A stretch of DNA of 64,000 nt from NCBI RefSeq assembly GCF_017641085.1, contig NZ_JAEPPI010000003.1, positions 572,894-636,893 of the forward strand, written 5' to 3'. The stretch is from Gracilimonas sp. (GTDB taxonomy: Bacteria > Bacteroidota > Rhodothermia > Balneolales > Balneolaceae). Positions 18,801 through 26,801 of the stretch are shown piece by piece; positions within the stretch are counted from its first letter, which is position 1; the number at the start of each line of letters is the position of its first letter. The notes below the pieces were generated by a model, which did not search any database, was not told the origin of the DNA, and worked only from the letters and a program-made list of their open reading frames with translations. A program made the position numbers and the translations under genes.

Positions 18801-19015
18801 GTCAGACGGTTACTATCCGGTTGAAATTCAACCATAATGGCAACCACATTAAGCGTTCCGGTCGCGTTCAGGTTCTCACTCAATACCGGATGGGGCTTGG
18901 AAATAGCATGAGAACGCTTAACGGGGATATGTTGAGCGTGGGTGTGGCGGTTCCAAAATAGAAAGAGCATGCTAAAAACTAACATGCTCCTCATGAAAAA
19001 CTTCAAATGCTGCAT
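15821..19015 (-). CDS. M6-like secreted protein with type IX sorting domain, catalytic site degenerate
   Basis: Secreted protein of 1064 residues with signal peptide. The first 400 residues resemble M6 (immune inhibitor A-like) metalloproteases: EFAKNYYEQSSDGQLTIDY, then the zinc-site region, then GLMDGAG and PSAWEKMYLGW. The expected HExxHxxGLPD is replaced by ASIGSHLGLPD near residue 277: both zinc histidines and the catalytic Glu are gone, while the surrounding residues are kept. The middle is beta-rich. The last 85 residues form a type A type-IX sorting domain (NWPNPATDYTNI to KLIKIGVVH). Starts 3 nt after porV and overlaps the next gene by 4 nt. Probably a non-enzymatic cell-surface protein. 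Confidence 0.85.
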   Translation of the reverse strand: MQHLKFFMRSMLVFSMLFLFWNRHTHAQHIPVKRSHAISKPHPVLSENLNATGTLNVVAIMVEFQPDSNRLTSGTGIFGPDGMDGLPYLANAEDFRVEPLPHNRSYFEAHLEFAKNYYEQSSDGQLTIDYQVLPTIYQLPKKMEEYSPTGETFTNEKVAELARDAWQEVENGPNFDASGLDPETTAFVIFHAGVGRDIELTGTNLDITPFDIPSLYLRKENLGQLLNDPSFNGFTVNDGSFRVTNSMILPRTETRRGLDIQDNEFAFPLSINGLLCASIGSHLGLPDLFNTETGDPAIGRFGLMDGAGFFSYNGLLPPEPSAWEKMYLGWETPFEIDVNQAGDIQLPANSLDQPNAIAKYKLSDSEYFLIENRHRDPDGTGITLTIRQPDGNEVQQTFTNQDEAFVFQQSEFDTLLQAGTFVNASNFDFSLPGGLDVGENENDPSDDRDLNGGILIWHIDEAMINLQLQNERVNADPARRGVDLEEADGAQDIGPGVPGALDNSAAFGSAFDYWWSGNDYRVILQSGQVLSFYQNRFSSNTRPDNKSNSGAPSFFELYDFSDNLPTASFKIRPDEPNSDLYTSDFTVQLDSSQSYFTGDDPYFNYFPLSLSVYETATDTFLIVPSQQSVTALSISDPENMQFQLSDATVQQPFIGTELVLGEKPKAGTPDIAVASISWNSNTQQIDTSWTATLPANRGFLSSQAGETILADFTDAGLTADNGNPTSEGIPPFQRSEVISGEFSEAYDSGVSFSSVSGYAYTPVSDQNRLYTGSIMLGNRVMFYVFEDNRFVLVDPESDQRELLVFEETAAEWPAILDDATILRVDKTNNQLIANNRLGSTEDYYPVDAPAGVQFIGTPLYTDLIASGSEYATLVVGQDSLSQNIFAYNNQGQLIDGFPIYVGKAVTSTTQPVHPIIYNRNLYAVSHDGTVKSWNLTQVTDTKWATRYGEAPFNKVSARVQPSENESPSGFGVLNETETYNWPNPATDYTNIRFELAEPGGNVQITVITMSGRIIFEQSLSSPGGFPQEVQVQTGDWGSGGYVARVKATVDGKTETKLIKIGVVH

Positions 19016-19018
19016 GTA

Positions 19019-20164
19019 TTAAAAGTCAATAAGCAAACTGAATCGCAAGGTGTTGGCAAGTGGGTGATCTTCTTCAAGCGTTTTTATATAACTGAAGTCA
19101 ACACCCAGAAAACTATAGCGGATACCGGCGCCAAAAGTAATGTATTCACGATCACCGTTTTGGGGGTCTTCGAAATAATAACCGCCACGCAGAGCAAACT
19201 GATCAGCATACCAATACTCAATACCGGCTCCAATCATAAACTGCTGCATCAGCCCAACCTCTACAGTATTCTGACCGTCAAAACGCTCGAAGCTGCTCCA
19301 TGACTTGTAAAGGGCTTCAATGGGGCCCACTGCTTTGGTTTCGATAACGGTTGAGTCACCGCTTTGCACTTCAAATTTATCGGTACGGGCCATGATTTTG
19401 GAAATATCGTTGGCAACGGTGATGCGGTTAATGCCTTCATCATCCAGGTCAAGATCGAATGACCACCCGAAGCGCAGTACCGTAGGCAGCGGGTCTTTCT
19501 GGGCGTTATCGGTGTACTGGATGCCGGGCCCGAGATTTGATAGGTTTGATCCAAAGCTAAACCGTGCATCTCTTCCGCCAAGCGAGAACGTGTCCGTCTT
19601 ATACAAGAAGGAAAGGTCTACAGCTACACTGCTTCCCGGATTCACTTTTTGGGCTGCGATGGAAGTACCACTGGCCAAACTGGAGTAAATAAGGCGGAGA
19701 CTGGTTCCAACCCCAAAGTTTTTACTCACCTGGTATCCATAAGATCCACCGAGTGCCACTTCGTAACTTTGGAATCGGGAGATTGGCTCCGGACTTGTTT
19801 CATCCGTTTCCACTTGTTCCCCCAGGTTCAGGTATGTTAAGTGAGCACCGAAGGTGCCAATGCCTTCAACGTAATATTTTCCTACCACGTAATCGTAGAA
19901 AAGGTCACTCACGTTAAAGTTAGCCAACCAGTTCGAGTGGGTGATACTAGCCTGGTTCGCTCCCTTTTGGAAAGCTAAGCCTGCGGGATTCCAAAATAGC
20001 GCAGATGCGTTGTCTGCAATAGCTACCCCGGTGTTACCCATACCGGCACCGCGTGAATCCGGTTCAATTTGAAGAAAGGGCACCGCTGTAATGGCAACCT
20101 GTGCATATGTGATGGCGGGCATTAAAAATAATGCCGCTGCTATGATGGATACTGTCCTTTTCAT
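19019..20164 (-). CDS. porV: PorV/PorQ-family outer-membrane protein, PorV-like
   Basis: Outer-membrane beta-barrel protein of 381 residues with signal peptide (ending TYAQ). The start of the mature protein, FLQIEPDSRGAGMGNTGVA, and ASALFWNPAGLA are the hallmark of the PorV/PorQ family (FadL-like fold). PorV shuttles type IX cargo from the translocon to the PorU sortase. The C-terminus alternates as strands and ends in LLIDF. It lies 54 nt downstream of porU and 3 nt upstream of a type IX cargo gene. The adjacency with PorU favours PorV over PorQ. Well supported by family; role inferred. Confidence 0.88.
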   Translation of the reverse strand: MKRTVSIIAAALFLMPAITYAQVAITAVPFLQIEPDSRGAGMGNTGVAIADNASALFWNPAGLAFQKGANQASITHSNWLANFNVSDLFYDYVVGKYYVEGIGTFGAHLTYLNLGEQVETDETSPEPISRFQSYEVALGGSYGYQVSKNFGVGTSLRLIYSSLASGTSIAAQKVNPGSSVAVDLSFLYKTDTFSLGGRDARFSFGSNLSNLGPGIQYTDNAQKDPLPTVLRFGWSFDLDLDDEGINRITVANDISKIMARTDKFEVQSGDSTVIETKAVGPIEALYKSWSSFERFDGQNTVEVGLMQQFMIGAGIEYWYADQFALRGGYYFEDPQNGDREYITFGAGIRYSFLGVDFSYIKTLEEDHPLANTLRFSLLIDF

Positions 20165-20218
20165 AAAAAACGAATTTAAGATAGTTGAATATAAGAGATT
20201 CAGGGTTAAGTTACGATG

Positions 20219-23200
20219 CTATCGTATGATTACGAGCTTTTCGACTTGCTCTGCTGTTTGTCTTCCTTTCGGGGTATTTGTTGCAACCCGAAGCACATAA
20301 ATATAAGTACCGTTACCCAGGCGATCATAATCCCGGTCACGGCCATCCCATGAAATACTGGCATAAGAACTTGTAGTTATGAGTGACTGTTCAATGTGTT
20401 GGACCGGCTTGCCACTCAGTGTATAAATACGAACTGATACGTCGAGTGGATTACCGGGCTGGTTATGTTCGAAGCTGAATCGGGTGGCATTATTCATCGG
20501 GTTGGGGAAGTTAAACACGTTTCTGACGGTTAACTCCTCACTCGATGCTACTTCAAAGAAAACTTCTTCTTCTGAAGGATTATTGTGCACATCCCACGCT
20601 CGAACTTTAAGGGTATAGCTACCTTCCGGAAGTTGATCCAGAGGGTACTCGATACGCCCCCGCGTGAAATCATTTAAACTGCCCTCATAAAAATCGTTGA
20701 GGACGAACGATTGTTGTGGTTCTGTATCGATTGTAGCAATTATTTCATGTCCTACTCCTGTTCCTGTAGTGTTTATGCCAGATTGATCTTCAAGTTCAAT
20801 TATCAGTGTTGGTGAACTGTTCACCAAATTTCCGTTCACAAAGCGTTCATCGTTCAGAAATACATCCATTTGCGGTCCCGACCCGTCGTCAACCGCGTTT
20901 TCGTTAACTCCGTTAAAGCGCACTTTTGTGTATGAGCCGCCGGCTGTTTGGCCATTACTGTTAGCAAAGAAAATGATACGGCCGGTGTTATCTGAAAAAC
21001 TGATGTCTTTAGGTACTATAAAGGAAGAGGTAAACTGCCCATTGGTGATGGCGGCCTTGCCTTTAAAAAGAATATCGTTCTCCGATTCATAATCACAGCC
21101 AGAAAGCCGGCAGTTGTCCTGGGCAACCCATTCTCGATCGGATGGCAGAGGCACGTTACGAGGGGCGTCCATAACCGTAATAACCGCCTCTCCGCTATAA
21201 TTGGGTAATGGATTTCCCTGCAGGTCTTTTATCTGTCCGGCCAGGTTAACCTGTTCAAGAGCCTTTATGGTGAGTGTGGTATCTTCACCGGTTTCTGTGT
21301 AGCCGTTAATGGACGTCAGGTCGGCTTGTTGCTCAGGCAGGCGGAATTTTGTAGCGGGATCACCAATAAGAATGAATTTTTTACTGTTCCGGGAAGCAAC
21401 AACGGTAGAACTGCCGATACTGGAGTTTTTTGTACGCAAGTAAATATCACCCAATCGAAGAGGGCTTCCATCGGGATTACGTTCAACCATGCGTTGGGAG
21501 AGGGCCACGTTCAATCCGAAGTTATTTCCGGCACTTATCGTAAAACTTGTGAAGACGACCCGGGTAGTCGTAAATGCTCCTATAATCCCACCGTTTTCTG
21601 CAAAAAGCAGTTTTTCAGCACCAGACTGGGCATCAATGTCGTCGTATCGGCCGAACTGACAAGTAGCTGTTACAAGCACAGCTAATTGGTCGCGGTTGGT
21701 CAGGTTGGGAATGTAATTGGAGAGAAATAACTCCTCATCAGACAGCGTCTGCTCGTTTCCGTGGCCCGAATAATTCATAACCAGCGTACCCTCGTTAAAT
21801 GAGCTTATGAAAGCATCGGTGGCACCGGGTATTTTTCGTCCCGATCCGGTAATCTCAACCGGGTAGGCAAATTCATACACTTTTTTGATTCGTAGTCCTG
21901 GCTCCATAAAGTTCATGCGCTGGGCAGTTTCATCGGCATTAACCACGTGTATGTCTCGGTCGCCGGAATCAGGGAAGTCATCATCGGCAGCAAAGGTTAA
22001 CAGATTTTGCCAGTTGCCGGTGTTGGCCGGGTCTTCGTAGGTTTTAATTTTTTGGACGGCTATAGCTGCTTCTGATCGTGTTTGTGCAGAAATTCGGCCC
22101 AGTCCAATATCCAGGTAATGCGAGTTGCTGGTCTGCCCACCGGTTAAATCTCCCTCATTGTCATCCAGGAAACCGAAGAAATCATCGGTAGCGAAAGACT
22201 GTATTCTATTCAGCGATTCATCACTTTGATAGGTGACGATATAATTTTGGAAGCCATTGCTGATGATGTTCTTGTAGTCGAAGGTGGCGTCCCCAAAAAG
22301 GAGCAAATATTGCGGAGGTTCCTGCCCGTCATTCAAAGCGCGGTCGTACAAAAATTTTGTGTAATCACGAATGGCGGATGGATCGACAACGCCGCCCGAA
22401 AATTCATTCAATATTTGTTCCTGGGTTACAATAACGGGATTTAATCCATCCTTCTGAGACCTGTAATTGCCAAGGTCTTCGGCATATTCCCTGAACTCAT
22501 CGGCGGTGACAATGATATAATCAGGGTAATCGGTAATTCCTTTCAGGTTTTGAGGGGCTACTAAAGTGCCCATAGCCGGTTGGAAAAAGCTGGATTGAGC
22601 CACAAACCGTAAGTCATCCCCTGAATAATAATTGAAGCTATAATTTCCGTTAGATCCGGTTGAACTCAATAGCTTCGGCTGGGTTACATCACTTACATCT
22701 AGAATGACGGGCTGGCTGTCAAACCCGGAGAGCCGGTATTGAGCAAGTTCACTGGAAGAACCATCGGCTGGGGAATAGAAATACAGATGATTATTCTGTG
22801 CCTGAAGTTCTCTGCGAACTACCACGCGGAACCAGTCCAAAAAGCCCCTTGAGCTTGATTCGCTGTGATTATAGGTAGCTTCTGCCTCAATAATTCCATC
22901 TTGAATGGATGGGGTGAAACTGGTCCTGAAGGAGCCCTCCACACCGGAATCCCCGGAACTACAGTTATAACAGCTTCCACAGCTGCTTAAGCAGGAAATA
23001 GCCCGGATATTCACCGTTTCAATTTGTTGATTGTTTATCGAGACTTCGAAATTGGCAGAATTCGTGGACCTGTTAATAAATTGACCTTCTACGGTAATAG
23101 GCTCATTGGTGATGATACCGGCAAGGGTATCTGCAAAAACAGGGATGGAAGTACCGTTGCTTGAGGCATCAAATCGCCGCCCAAACCAGTGCCGGCCTGA

Positions 23201-24133
23201 CTTTATGCTTTCTTCAGTCTTGTAGAGCTCTTCATCTTTCCAGCTAAAATCATGAAAGGAGGTAATGGTTCGGGAAGGGGAGAAATTGTTGTTTACGGCT
23301 GCAAGACGGTCTCCGGGAGCATCCGAAACGGTCAGAAATACAAAGGATTGGTTACTGTAAGGATGAAGGCGGTGCTCAAATTCTATGCTGTCTCTGAGTA
23401 CCCGGTGTGGTGAATTTCCGTAAAAAATTACGCGGTCATTGGCATTAAAAGTGCCATCATTTTGTCCTTCAACAATAACAGGAATCTGGGTTAGCTCCGG
23501 GCGGGGCTGGTCGTTTGCTTCAGGCAGCTGATAGCCTCCAGTTCCCCAAAGCTGGATATTGCGTGGATCAATAGCGCTGACTTCAATCCCCAGATCTTCA
23601 AGATAGGTGGCATCCAGTTCGTAAATTCCGTTTTTAGTGATGGGGATTTTGTACCAGGCTCCTTCGTCAAACAGAGAGCTGTTGTTTTGCTTGGCTGTTC
23701 TCAATTGTGGAAGGCGGGTATCTCCCTCTTTATAAACCCGAATTCTGAATTTTCGCAGAACTTTCGTGCCACTTTCTCCATAGCGGGCAATATTTATACT
23801 GAGCGCGCTTACTTTTTGGCCGCGTTGAATACCGGGCTCAGAGATCTCAATCAGTGGCTTAGAGTTATCAGAAAGAGCTAAAACGGTCGCTTGTTCCGGG
23901 GAAATTTCACGATTAATAGTAGAGACAGCTTGCTCAAGGACCTGGTAACGAGGGGTGTTACCGGAAACGGGAACCATCAACCCATAAGGAGACAGGATTT
24001 CGAGCTTCTCATTGGAGAACTCGTAATCTGTAAATGAGTCTGTTTCTGCTACTACTTTCAGTTGCTGGGCATTTGCTACTTCAGCAATCAATAAGCAAAG
24101 CAAACCACTAATATAAAGCAGCTTGTTAAGCAT
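20219..24133 (-). CDS. porU: type IX secretion system sortase PorU
   Basis: Gingipain-type C25 cysteine peptidase that cleaves the C-terminal signal of type IX cargo on the outer surface and attaches the protein to the cell. It has 1304 residues, signal peptide (ending ANAQ), a long beta-rich pro-region, and a C25 domain at roughly 545-930. The catalytic His is in NYSGHGNE near residue 790 and Cys in TATCQFGRYDD near 825. A beta domain and a C-terminal sorting-type domain (NFPNPMNNATRFSF to KLVIIR) follow. The length fits PorU rather than a gingipain. First gene of a run with porV 54 nt downstream. Confidence 0.92.
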   Translation of the reverse strand: MLNKLLYISGLLCLLIAEVANAQQLKVVAETDSFTDYEFSNEKLEILSPYGLMVPVSGNTPRYQVLEQAVSTINREISPEQATVLALSDNSKPLIEISEPGIQRGQKVSALSINIARYGESGTKVLRKFRIRVYKEGDTRLPQLRTAKQNNSSLFDEGAWYKIPITKNGIYELDATYLEDLGIEVSAIDPRNIQLWGTGGYQLPEANDQPRPELTQIPVIVEGQNDGTFNANDRVIFYGNSPHRVLRDSIEFEHRLHPYSNQSFVFLTVSDAPGDRLAAVNNNFSPSRTITSFHDFSWKDEELYKTEESIKSGRHWFGRRFDASSNGTSIPVFADTLAGIITNEPITVEGQFINRSTNSANFEVSINNQQIETVNIRAISCLSSCGSCYNCSSGDSGVEGSFRTSFTPSIQDGIIEAEATYNHSESSSRGFLDWFRVVVRRELQAQNNHLYFYSPADGSSSELAQYRLSGFDSQPVILDVSDVTQPKLLSSTGSNGNYSFNYYSGDDLRFVAQSSFFQPAMGTLVAPQNLKGITDYPDYIIVTADEFREYAEDLGNYRSQKDGLNPVIVTQEQILNEFSGGVVDPSAIRDYTKFLYDRALNDGQEPPQYLLLFGDATFDYKNIISNGFQNYIVTYQSDESLNRIQSFATDDFFGFLDDNEGDLTGGQTSNSHYLDIGLGRISAQTRSEAAIAVQKIKTYEDPANTGNWQNLLTFAADDDFPDSGDRDIHVVNADETAQRMNFMEPGLRIKKVYEFAYPVEITGSGRKIPGATDAFISSFNEGTLVMNYSGHGNEQTLSDEELFLSNYIPNLTNRDQLAVLVTATCQFGRYDDIDAQSGAEKLLFAENGGIIGAFTTTRVVFTSFTISAGNNFGLNVALSQRMVERNPDGSPLRLGDIYLRTKNSSIGSSTVVASRNSKKFILIGDPATKFRLPEQQADLTSINGYTETGEDTTLTIKALEQVNLAGQIKDLQGNPLPNYSGEAVITVMDAPRNVPLPSDREWVAQDNCRLSGCDYESENDILFKGKAAITNGQFTSSFIVPKDISFSDNTGRIIFFANSNGQTAGGSYTKVRFNGVNENAVDDGSGPQMDVFLNDERFVNGNLVNSSPTLIIELEDQSGINTTGTGVGHEIIATIDTEPQQSFVLNDFYEGSLNDFTRGRIEYPLDQLPEGSYTLKVRAWDVHNNPSEEEVFFEVASSEELTVRNVFNFPNPMNNATRFSFEHNQPGNPLDVSVRIYTLSGKPVQHIEQSLITTSSYASISWDGRDRDYDRLGNGTYIYVLRVATNTPKGRQTAEQVEKLVIIR

Positions 24134-24365
24134 AAAGGAACTAATCGTTTACTGGTTTCGCGTATTAACGCTTAAGGTTTTGTAGCAGTTTTTCTATATA
24201 AGGATATAGTACTTCGAGTTAAGATTGACCTGTAAGATGAGAATGTTCTCTGCGCTGATGTTTAGTTAACGATAAATGAATAGTAGCTTTGGTCTATACA
24301 GTAGAGTCGTTTGTTTCAGGTCTGCTTTATAATAGGTCGGTGAAATAATAATGTCAATAAAAAAA

Positions 24366-24393
24366 TAGCCCGCTTAAAAACATAAGCGGGCTA
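24366..24393 (-). terminator. intrinsic terminator of the thiolase gene
   Basis: Perfect 11-bp stem: TAGCCCGCTTA (24366-24376) with TAAGCGGGCTA (24383-24393), loop AAAACA. On the minus strand it is followed by a run of seven T. It lies 8 nt after the thiolase stop codon. The remaining 24134-24365 gap contains nothing else I can identify and should hold the porU promoter. Confidence 0.85.
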
Positions 24394-24400
24394 TGTGCTT

Positions 24401-25579
24401 TTAAAGCATTTCCAGCACGAGGGAGGAAGCTCCGCCTCCGCCGTTGCAGATACCCGCACATCCGTATTTACCTTTCGTTCTGCGAAGGGCATGGATGAGG
24501 GTAACAATAATCCGTGCTCCTGAACAACCGAGCGGGTGACCGATACTTACGGCCCCTCCGTGGATGTTTACCTTCTCAGGGTCGAGTTCCAGAATCTGGT
24601 TGTTAGCCAAAGCCACAACCGAAAAAGCTTCGTTTATCTCAAAAAGATCGATGTCATTCTTGGTCAGCCCGGCTCTCTTAAGCGCAATGGGGATGGCATC
24701 GGCCGGTGCGGTTGTAAACCATTCAGGCGCTTTGGCAGCACTGCTATGGCTCAATATTTTTGCTAATGGCTTTAGTCCGAGTTCTTTGGCTTTGTCAGCG
24801 CTCATCACTAAAACAGCGGCTGCACCATCATTAATACTGGAAGCATTGGCAGCAGTTACGGTTCCTTCTTTGTCAAATACCGGTCGCAATTCAGGAATCT
24901 TTTCAAAACGAACTTTACCCAATTCTTCGTCTTTTTCTACTTCGGTAACATTTCCTTTGCGGTCTTTAACTTTGATCTTAATCAGCTCATCTTTGAAGTA
25001 GCCTTTCTCGGTGGCCTCAATGGCTCTTTTGTAAGAGTTGATGGCGTATTCGTCTTGCTCTTCGCGGCTGATGTTGCATTCCCGGGCGCAAAGGTCTCCC
25101 GCATTACCCATCAGGTACTTATTATATACATCCCAAAGCCCGTCTTTTACGATACCGTCTTCGGCTTCAACATGGCCGTATTTCGCGCCAAAACGTTGCT
25201 TAGGCAGATAGTAGGGAACATTACTCATGCTCTCCATTCCTCCGGCTACAATGATCTCTGCTTCGCCTAAACGAATCTGGTCGGCTGCGATCATAATCGA
25301 CTTCATACCTGAAGCACATACTTTATTGACCGTGGTTGCAGGTGTTCGCTCGTGAAGTCCTGCTTTCATAGCTGCCTGCCGGGCCGGTGCCTGCCCGATA
25401 CCTGCTGAAAGTACATTACCCATAACCACCTCCTGAACATCATCGGGTTTGATACCTCCTGATTTTACCGCTTCAAGGATGGCGGATGCGCCCAACTCGG
25501 GTGCAGAAAAGGAAGAAAGGCTGCCTCCAAAGGAGCCCATTGGGGTTCGTTTTGCAGATACAATTACAACGTCTCGCAT
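24401..25579 (-). CDS. acetyl-CoA C-acetyltransferase (thiolase)
   Basis: Thiolase of 392 residues: condensation of two acetyl-CoA or thiolytic cleavage of 3-ketoacyl-CoA. The nucleophilic Cys is in KVCASGMKS (near residue 88), followed by GGMESMS, NEAFSVV, GGAVSIGHPLGCSGAR with the catalytic His, and CNGGGGASS with the second Cys. All active residues are present. The GMESMSN and GHPLGCSGAR pattern is that of biosynthetic or degradative acetoacetyl-CoA thiolases. An 84-nt gap separates it from the upstream cystathionine synthase-type gene. It is followed by a strong terminator. Confidence 0.93.
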   Translation of the reverse strand: MRDVVIVSAKRTPMGSFGGSLSSFSAPELGASAILEAVKSGGIKPDDVQEVVMGNVLSAGIGQAPARQAAMKAGLHERTPATTVNKVCASGMKSIMIAADQIRLGEAEIIVAGGMESMSNVPYYLPKQRFGAKYGHVEAEDGIVKDGLWDVYNKYLMGNAGDLCARECNISREEQDEYAINSYKRAIEATEKGYFKDELIKIKVKDRKGNVTEVEKDEELGKVRFEKIPELRPVFDKEGTVTAANASSINDGAAAVLVMSADKAKELGLKPLAKILSHSSAAKAPEWFTTAPADAIPIALKRAGLTKNDIDLFEINEAFSVVALANNQILELDPEKVNIHGGAVSIGHPLGCSGARIIVTLIHALRRTKGKYGCAGICNGGGGASSLVLEML

Positions 25580-25662
25580 GATCGGAATAAGTTTTAAATT
25601 AGATTTCTGTAAGCGCTTTTCTAGCGCCTGAAAGATACTAAAGGCTCAGGAATGATGATATA

Positions 25663-26799
25663 CTAAAATGCCTGTTTCAGGTCATCGATGAGGTCGTCAG
25701 CGTCTTCAATTCCCACTGAAATACGAATTAAAGAATCCTTCAGACCAGCTTTTTCCCGAGCGTCTTTAGGGATGGAGCCGTGAGTCATAGAAGCGGGGTG
25801 ACTTATTAATGATTCCACACCGCCCAGACTTTCAGCTAAGGTAAAGATGGATGTGTTACTCATAAATTTGGTAGCGGCTTCAATTGAGTCATCTTTCAGG
25901 GTGAAGGAAAGCATAGCTCCGAAGTCATCCATTTGTTTAGCGGCTAATTCATGCTGTGGATGTGATGACAAGCCGGGATATAATACAGACTCAACTTTAT
26001 CATGACTTTCCAGGAATGAAGCTATTTGCTTAGCATTATCAACAGAACGCTGAACGCGCACGCTCAAAGTTTTGATACCACGTAAGGTGAGATAGCAATC
26101 CATAGGCCCGGGTACCGCTCCTGATGTTTTGGTTTGGAACCGGAGATTTTCCATAATCTCCTGGTTGGAACTGGCAACCGCACCGTGAATAACGTCAGAG
26201 TGTCCGGCCAAATACTTGGTCGCGGAATGGAGCACCGCATCAGCTCCAAATTCGAGCGGCCTCTGCAGGTATGGAGATGCAAAAGTATTATCAACTACGG
26301 TGAGTATATTGTTGGGCTTAGCTAATCCTACCAACGCCTCGATATCTACAATACGGAGCAAAGGATTAGTTGGGGTTTCAATCCACATCAGCTTTGTTTG
26401 TGGGGTAATGGCATCCTTGACCTTCTCCAGATCCGTCATATCAACGAAAGTGAAATCAATCCCATAGGGTTCGAATACCTTGGTAAATAACCGGTAGGAG
26501 CCTCCATATAAATCATTAGTCGTCACAACGTGATCGCCCGGACGCAACATTTTCATCAGGGAATCCATAGCTGCAACTCCGCTGGAAAAACAAGCGGCTT
26601 CGTCAGCTCCTTCTAAACCGGCGATCATTTGCTCAAGAGCTGTGCGCGTGGGGTTCCCAACGCGGGCATAATCGTACCCTTTATGTTTGTTGGGAGCTTC
26701 CTGAGCGTATGTTGAAGTTTGAAAAATGGGAGGCATTACCGCGCCTGAAGTTTCTTCTGGCTTCTGGCCGGCATGAATCGTCTTGGTATTAAATTTCAT
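25663..26799 (-). CDS. cystathionine gamma-synthase/lyase-family PLP enzyme
   Basis: Cys/Met metabolism PLP-dependent enzyme of 378 residues. Motifs: PPIFQTSTYAQ, YDYARVGNPTR, CFSSGVAAM, VVDNTFASPY (PLP-binding Asp) and SATKYLAGHSD with the Schiff-base Lys. The loop reads LYGGSYR where methionine gamma-lyases have LYGCT, so this is not a methionine gamma-lyase. It is a MetB or cystathionine gamma-lyase type; sequence alone does not separate these. It starts 2 nt after the TPR lipoprotein gene, so it is probably expressed with the two TPR genes. Confidence 0.9.
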   Translation of the reverse strand: MKFNTKTIHAGQKPEETSGAVMPPIFQTSTYAQEAPNKHKGYDYARVGNPTRTALEQMIAGLEGADEAACFSSGVAAMDSLMKMLRPGDHVVTTNDLYGGSYRLFTKVFEPYGIDFTFVDMTDLEKVKDAITPQTKLMWIETPTNPLLRIVDIEALVGLAKPNNILTVVDNTFASPYLQRPLEFGADAVLHSATKYLAGHSDVIHGAVASSNQEIMENLRFQTKTSGAVPGPMDCYLTLRGIKTLSVRVQRSVDNAKQIASFLESHDKVESVLYPGLSSHPQHELAAKQMDDFGAMLSFTLKDDSIEAATKFMSNTSIFTLAESLGGVESLISHPASMTHGSIPKDAREKAGLKDSLIRISVGIEDADDLIDDLKQAF

Positions 26800-26801
26800 A
26801 A

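Noticed and set aside
18381-18961. Plus-strand ORFs inside the M6-like gene (74 and 172 codons)
   Set aside because: They overlap a long minus-strand gene with clear domain motifs and have no recognisable protein features.
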